DNA of 64,000 nucleotides, from the NCBI GenBank assembly GCA_017562135.1, contig QEYB01000895.1:124001-188000 (forward strand). Direction: 5' to 3'. How positions within the stretch are numbered: position 1 is the stretch's first letter; every line of letters starts with the position of its first letter. The notes under the pieces were generated by a model. That model had not been told where the DNA came from. It saw only the letters and a program-made list of their open reading frames with translations, and did no database searches. This DNA comes from Dipylidium caninum. Taxonomy: Eukaryota; Platyhelminthes; Cestoda; Cyclophyllidea; Dipylidiidae. Below are positions 60,101 through 64,000 of the stretch, in pieces. Position numbers and translations under genes: made by a program.

Positions 60101-62300
60101 GACGATCTGCGTGCTTTAAATGCGCCCAGTTACCTCTTATTTAAAATATACGTCAATGCATAAGTTTCACCCAGACGGAAGTGGCGACTTTTCCCCACAT
60201 TTTTTAATCATGTATACAAATTGTGCTGCCCATCTGTGAAGCGTAGGTATACTCGACTGGATGACGGTGGATGAGCAGGCAAGAGAATGGCGCGTAGGAT
60301 CCAATGGCGATAACTTCGTTCATTCTTTCGTCACAGCACACCATGACTTAAATTGACGAAAGGATTTCTCCTTTATACCTCGAAAGACGACAGTGAAATT
60401 CTTAAGAAAGGCAAAACTCTACCGAAAATTTCGGAGTCTCTACTCTACTTTCAGCCCGAAGGAGCGACTTTGTGAAGCTACTAAGAGCACAATGTTTGGT
60501 CACCAAAGCAGTCTTCTCCGAGCAGAAACCTAAAAGTTGCCTGATAATTCTGCCACAAGATGTTGTAACATGTAACATTATCCTCTCCTCGGTCGAGAGG
60601 CGAGTCAACTCTCAACCCGACTGCGCAGCAATGGCGGGAGTAGGAGTTTAAGTGACCAGGCTTCTTCGTGTCTCCACTGACGGGGCAGCAGAAAAACCTC
60701 GACACTCAGCCGCAGTACAGGCAGTACTGCAACCGAAAAAGTAAGTCAACGACCACTTAACGGATGAATGTTAAGCGACGAGAATGAGGAAATGAAACTC
60801 GTTCTTCATGGGATTATCGTATGCACATCAGAAGTTTTTATGGGTTTGAGAATGTAACTCCCACAATTAAAAAGCCTCATCTTTCAGTGCACCGCCTAAT
60901 TGTTTCTACTTCATTGTGGTCGAAATCGTGCGTGTGCATCCATAAGACCATGAGTTAATTATTAGACAGTATGGCTTCCCTAGTCCAAGAACGCGCACCT
61001 GCATTTAGGCAAAACAGTACCGACCGAAAATCGCCCATCCGCAGTGACCTTGAGTGCAGTGAATAGACATTTCAGTCCGAGGATGTAGTGGTAAAAGAGT
61101 CAAAGGCACACCATGCATAACCGAACCGGCAAAATGTTTGAATTTTTTTAGAGAGTAGTGAAGTTACTTGAATTGAATTGGCGAACAACTCTGGCCAAGA
61201 CGTGGGACAATACCTCTAACTTCTCATCTCACTAATCCGAAGTCAGGGTGCAAACATAAAATCTTAATGAATATTTTATTACGAGCGCCTCTATACTCTT
61301 ATCAAACAATTTTTCACAATGCTTGGGAATTTTAGGACTGAAATTAACCAATTATACAACAGTGCACCTGCTTGGCAATCGTGTCGCAGGTTGATCGGTC
61401 GTGGTAACTCGCAAGGGACATCAATGTCTCCTAAGCGAAATATCTTGCTGCTGTCAAACAGAATGTATTGTCATCCTGGCCTACAGAGGAGCCATAAGAC
61501 GGCAGTTGGGAAGGCCTATGGCCGCTTCTCTGTGATCACGAATGATTTGTGACGGGTTTACTACAGTGCCACCACGTTCGTGAGGAAGATATCGAGATGA
61601 TCCTACGTAACCTTATAATCTGGGAGCGTTGTGAACCGAGCATGGGGCTTGGTTTCAGGTTAAATGTCGTAATGGATGTGGTACTTAGGGAAAACTTCTG
61701 TGGTTTGCAACAGCGTTAAGTACTTCAAAAGGAGACAACATTTCATTCTATCGCGGTTTCATGAGATGAAACCGAATTTAATCATTTTCTCCCTAAATAA
61801 TCTCCCAGACCTGAACATCTCAATCCAGTGTGGTTCAGGGATGTATCCAAATCGGTCTGGCAGGAGATCGTGTTCGATTAAACACATTTGTCCTGTCTTT
61901 AACGTCCGAGACTATGAATTAGTGCACGTTACGGGAGGCATCACCGCAAAAGATTTTCCTCAATGTACATTTACTTCTCCGCGAACGGCGCAGTTTCACC
62001 ACGACATGACGCTAAGAGTGCCCCAGTCCTCTATTGTTATTTCTTTTTAAGGGGCATGATATGAATGGAAAGGTGAAGTAACCTACGGGCATTCTTCGGA
62101 GCACTGGCTGGCTGGCACAAGCTTTGACTGGCCCCCGGGCCAAATTGGACGGTAGCGCATGGAGAGCTTTGAGTTCTTGTAGTCCCCCACCAACCGATAC
62201 TGATACTCGCCCGAGTAGAGGTCGCGTGCGTAATTGTATATGAGGTATTGTCCCACACCGTCGCCATTTTCGTCAAAAGCCACGAGATTGTTGTAGTTAT
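48172..62300 (-). CDS. Metabotropic glutamate receptor, class C GPCR (3' part, 6 exons seen)
   Basis: A plasma-membrane receptor coupling extracellular glutamate to G proteins. Exons in transcript order: 62300-62087, 54676-54520, 52285-51599, 50896-50740, 49665-49513, 48872-48172; all phases agree, giving about 688 aa. Exon a is the end of the Venus-flytrap domain ([11 protein letters not shown], the family FNENGD motif). It runs into exon b, the cysteine-rich domain ([28 protein letters not shown]). Exon c holds TM1 to TM6, with [62 protein letters not shown], and the TM3/loop-2 cysteines (ACAIQR, LRCAIKD). Exon d is TM7 ([24 protein letters not shown]). Exons e and f are a polar tail ending ISSV, a class I PDZ ligand. 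The TM core looks most like group II receptors. The signal peptide and most of the ligand-binding domain are absent. The last exon's acceptor (AAG at 48873) is the least certain junction. Confidence 0.93.
57789..58586 (+). pseudogene. Interrupted low-complexity open frame inside the receptor intron
   Basis: One plus-strand frame stays open for about 266 codons except for a single TAG at 58122-58124, ending at TGA 58584-58586. It reads as Ser/Pro/Asn/Thr-rich, with a (TN)n run near 57965 and a (PLPI)n run from the 12-base pyrimidine repeat near 58280. The flanks (58125-58205 and 58340-58580) are of mixed composition. No domain is recognised. The sequence is strongly pyrimidine-rich, so stops are rare in all three frames and openness is weak evidence. 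It lies antisense within the 7.4 kb intron of the glutamate receptor gene. It could be a decayed gene, an exon of a nested gene, or non-coding. Confidence 0.2.
58259..58333. repeat. 12-base CCCTTCCCATTC-type tandem repeat
   Basis: Several copies of a CCTTCCCATTCC-like unit within a 75 bp pure-pyrimidine stretch (one A per unit). A 13-base G run follows at 58412-58424. Confidence 0.9.
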
Positions 62301-64000
62301 CTAAGAAAAGCTAACAACAGGAGCCATGATAGGAACTTTAAGTGGAAGAAAGTAGCGATTTTCATTTTTCAAGAGAGCGGTTAACAAATGCGCTTCAACG
62401 AAGTGCAGAAACCCCAAATCTGGAGCACTTGCATGTCATCGCTTTAGCAAAGCACCCTTTCATTGGTAAGGAGACAGTCGAAATAGTACACACGTTACAA
62501 CCCCACTATTATCTTTCATCATGATGCAATGAAAAAGCGGAATGGTGGTGAGGGGAGTCGGTCCTCCTTCGATTCGTTTCGTGTACTCTTCCTCTGCCTC
62601 TAAGAACTTCGCCCAAGTTATGGCAGAGGAAAGTGGTGAGGCAGCTGCAGTCTAGCGATTAGAGTCGGAACCTGACGGCCTAATGTACCGAATCCAGTAA
62701 AACTGCGAAAAAACAAATGCGCTTCTCCCATCCTCGTTACTATTACTGTGATAAGGACGTCACATTTTTATAAAATTCCACACTAAAGGCAAATGGGACA
62801 GATAAAAATACAGAGGCTTGTGAGAAAAACTGGACGACATGTGTCAACAGTCCTCAGAGAGCTAATTGCTCTCTCAACTCCCACATCCCCTGCTTTGCGA
62901 TACCACTCGAGGCAATCGAGCCGTTTGTTCTCATGCTGTCTGCACCAGGCCTGCCAAATGTCCTTTTTCCTCCCCTCCGAACCACAGTCTCCTAATAAAC
63001 TCGAATTCTGGCCCACGTAGCGGAAGGTGTATAAAGTGGGAGAGCAATGTCCTATCAGCCCTGGCAAGGTGGTAAAAGGCATGTCAGGGAAACAAAGGTG
63101 TAGGCTCCCTGTCTACAACTCTAATTTGTGCACGGATAATTACTTTTCTGCACTTAAACGGTTTAAAGTCTAAGGCTAAAGCAAAAACTGGGATTTTTAG
63201 GTTTAACTGGCTAGTAATAATATTCAATTTAATGCCCGCCTTGGCACTTTCAAGTTAGGAACTGGTGTTTTTACTCCACTCTTTGAGTGATTAATTCAAA
63301 CACATTTTCGCCTCTGTGCAACATGGCCGTATCCTCAAATCGGGTGTCTGGCTGTATTGAGAGGGTGGATGACGTTTAGGGACGAATTTGGTGGGATATT
63401 AAGCCAACCCAGACCTGTTTACGGTAGATGTCTCATTAATTTTAAAATACGCGGTAAAGTCAAAAAGAAAACGAGCCCCTCTATTGAGCATTAAATACGA
63501 CTAGACTTGCCTCCGAAACAGCGACCGCATCGCGTCTCGGGTGGCTGGGCTGCGAGGTGAGGAAAACAGCGGGTCGAGCGCCCAGCTCAGCTGTGGCTTA
63601 TACTCGGCCGAGGGGAAATGGTCCCAACAGGCTGGAAAGTGAGTGCTTAGCTAACCCACATTTGCGCAATTTTTTGCCTCCTCTCGCCCACGCCTATCCC
63701 ATGAAGTAAGGGTAGGAGAAGGATGATGAGTGAGACGGCCGGGGTGATTTGTGTGACCATTCCTGTCCCCTTCTACATGAATAATGTAATGTGATTAATT
63801 TGAATTTCAGCCTATGACGACAGTATAGCGAGCGTTGTTGTGCTCTTGGGTTAACGACAAATAGCGAGCCACAACGAATAGGGTCAGTTTACGAGTCTCT
63901 TTGAGGCCCGATATGCACCATTTGCCATGTGATCTAAGAAGAGGCCATTTATTCCCCATATTCCCCCAAATATACTCAAGACAGTAATTTGGGGTGAGAG
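62301..64000. other. Sequence upstream of the last receptor ligand-domain exon
   Basis: The preceding receptor exon must end in phase 1. I could not identify it with confidence here. Two minus-strand stretches are open with mixed composition (about 62800-63020 and 63493-63640), but neither matches the family clearly. Most of the ligand-binding domain is likely beyond the right edge. Confidence 0.5.

Larger units (their letters stand above)
54677..62086 (-). other. 7.4 kb intron of the glutamate receptor gene
   Basis: The exons on either side encode adjacent parts of one domain boundary: SQCSEEC from 62087 onward, then the cysteine-rich segment from 54676. No receptor coding sequence is missing, so this is a single intron. 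It splits codon position 2/3 (CC + G). It contains the pyrimidine-rich island at 57.8-58.6 kb, several short frames without recognisable domains, and no transposon protein I can identify. Confidence 0.8.

Noticed and set aside
60712..60732. Short palindrome GCAGTAC...GTACTGC
   Set aside because: A 7 bp stem with a 5-base loop is expected by chance in 64 kb, and it has no adjacent gene or repeat copy.

Overview
This is eukaryotic nuclear DNA from an invertebrate, most likely a flatworm and plausibly a tapeworm. Genes are split by GT-AG introns that are often very small (35, 68, 73 and 82 bp in one gene). The encoded proteins are animal-specific (CDK5, a class C glutamate receptor, the motile-cilium protein CCDC39, coronin). 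The phylum is inferred from intron size and protein divergence; no marker gene fixes the species.

Layout. 1-19430 has no gene I can name: GC-rich to about 15.2 kb, then AT-rich, with simple repeats and one unrecognised candidate exon pair near 12.6-13.0 kb. 19431-27590 (+) is a complete coronin gene in 8 exons, 501 aa. 27591-30133 is a spacer. 30134-40677 (+) is a nearly full-length CCDC39 gene in 17 exons (about 951 aa on the simplest model), with a probable one-base frame problem near 34.2 kb. 41297-43704 (-) is a complete CDK5 gene in 8 exons, 295 aa, converging on CCDC39 with a 619 bp gap between stop codons. 43705-48171 is a spacer. 48172 to beyond 62300 (-) is the 3' part of a metabotropic glutamate receptor: the end of the ligand-binding domain, the cysteine-rich domain, seven transmembrane segments and a long cytoplasmic tail. 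Its remaining 5' exons lie upstream, probably past the window edge. A 7.4 kb intron of this gene holds a pyrimidine-rich island with a long interrupted open frame on the opposite strand.

Functions. The four genes are not an operon and do not form one pathway. Coronin acts on cortical actin, CCDC39 sets the 96-nm repeat of motile axonemes, CDK5 is a neuronal proline-directed kinase, and the receptor signals glutamate through G proteins. CDK5 and the receptor are both neuronal genes on the same strand, but nothing in the sequence shows co-regulation. I found no mobile-element protein, CRISPR array, rRNA or convincing tRNA. No new multi-gene system is evident; the most useful leads are the CCDC39 frame conflict, the unassigned candidate exons and the interrupted frame inside the receptor intron.
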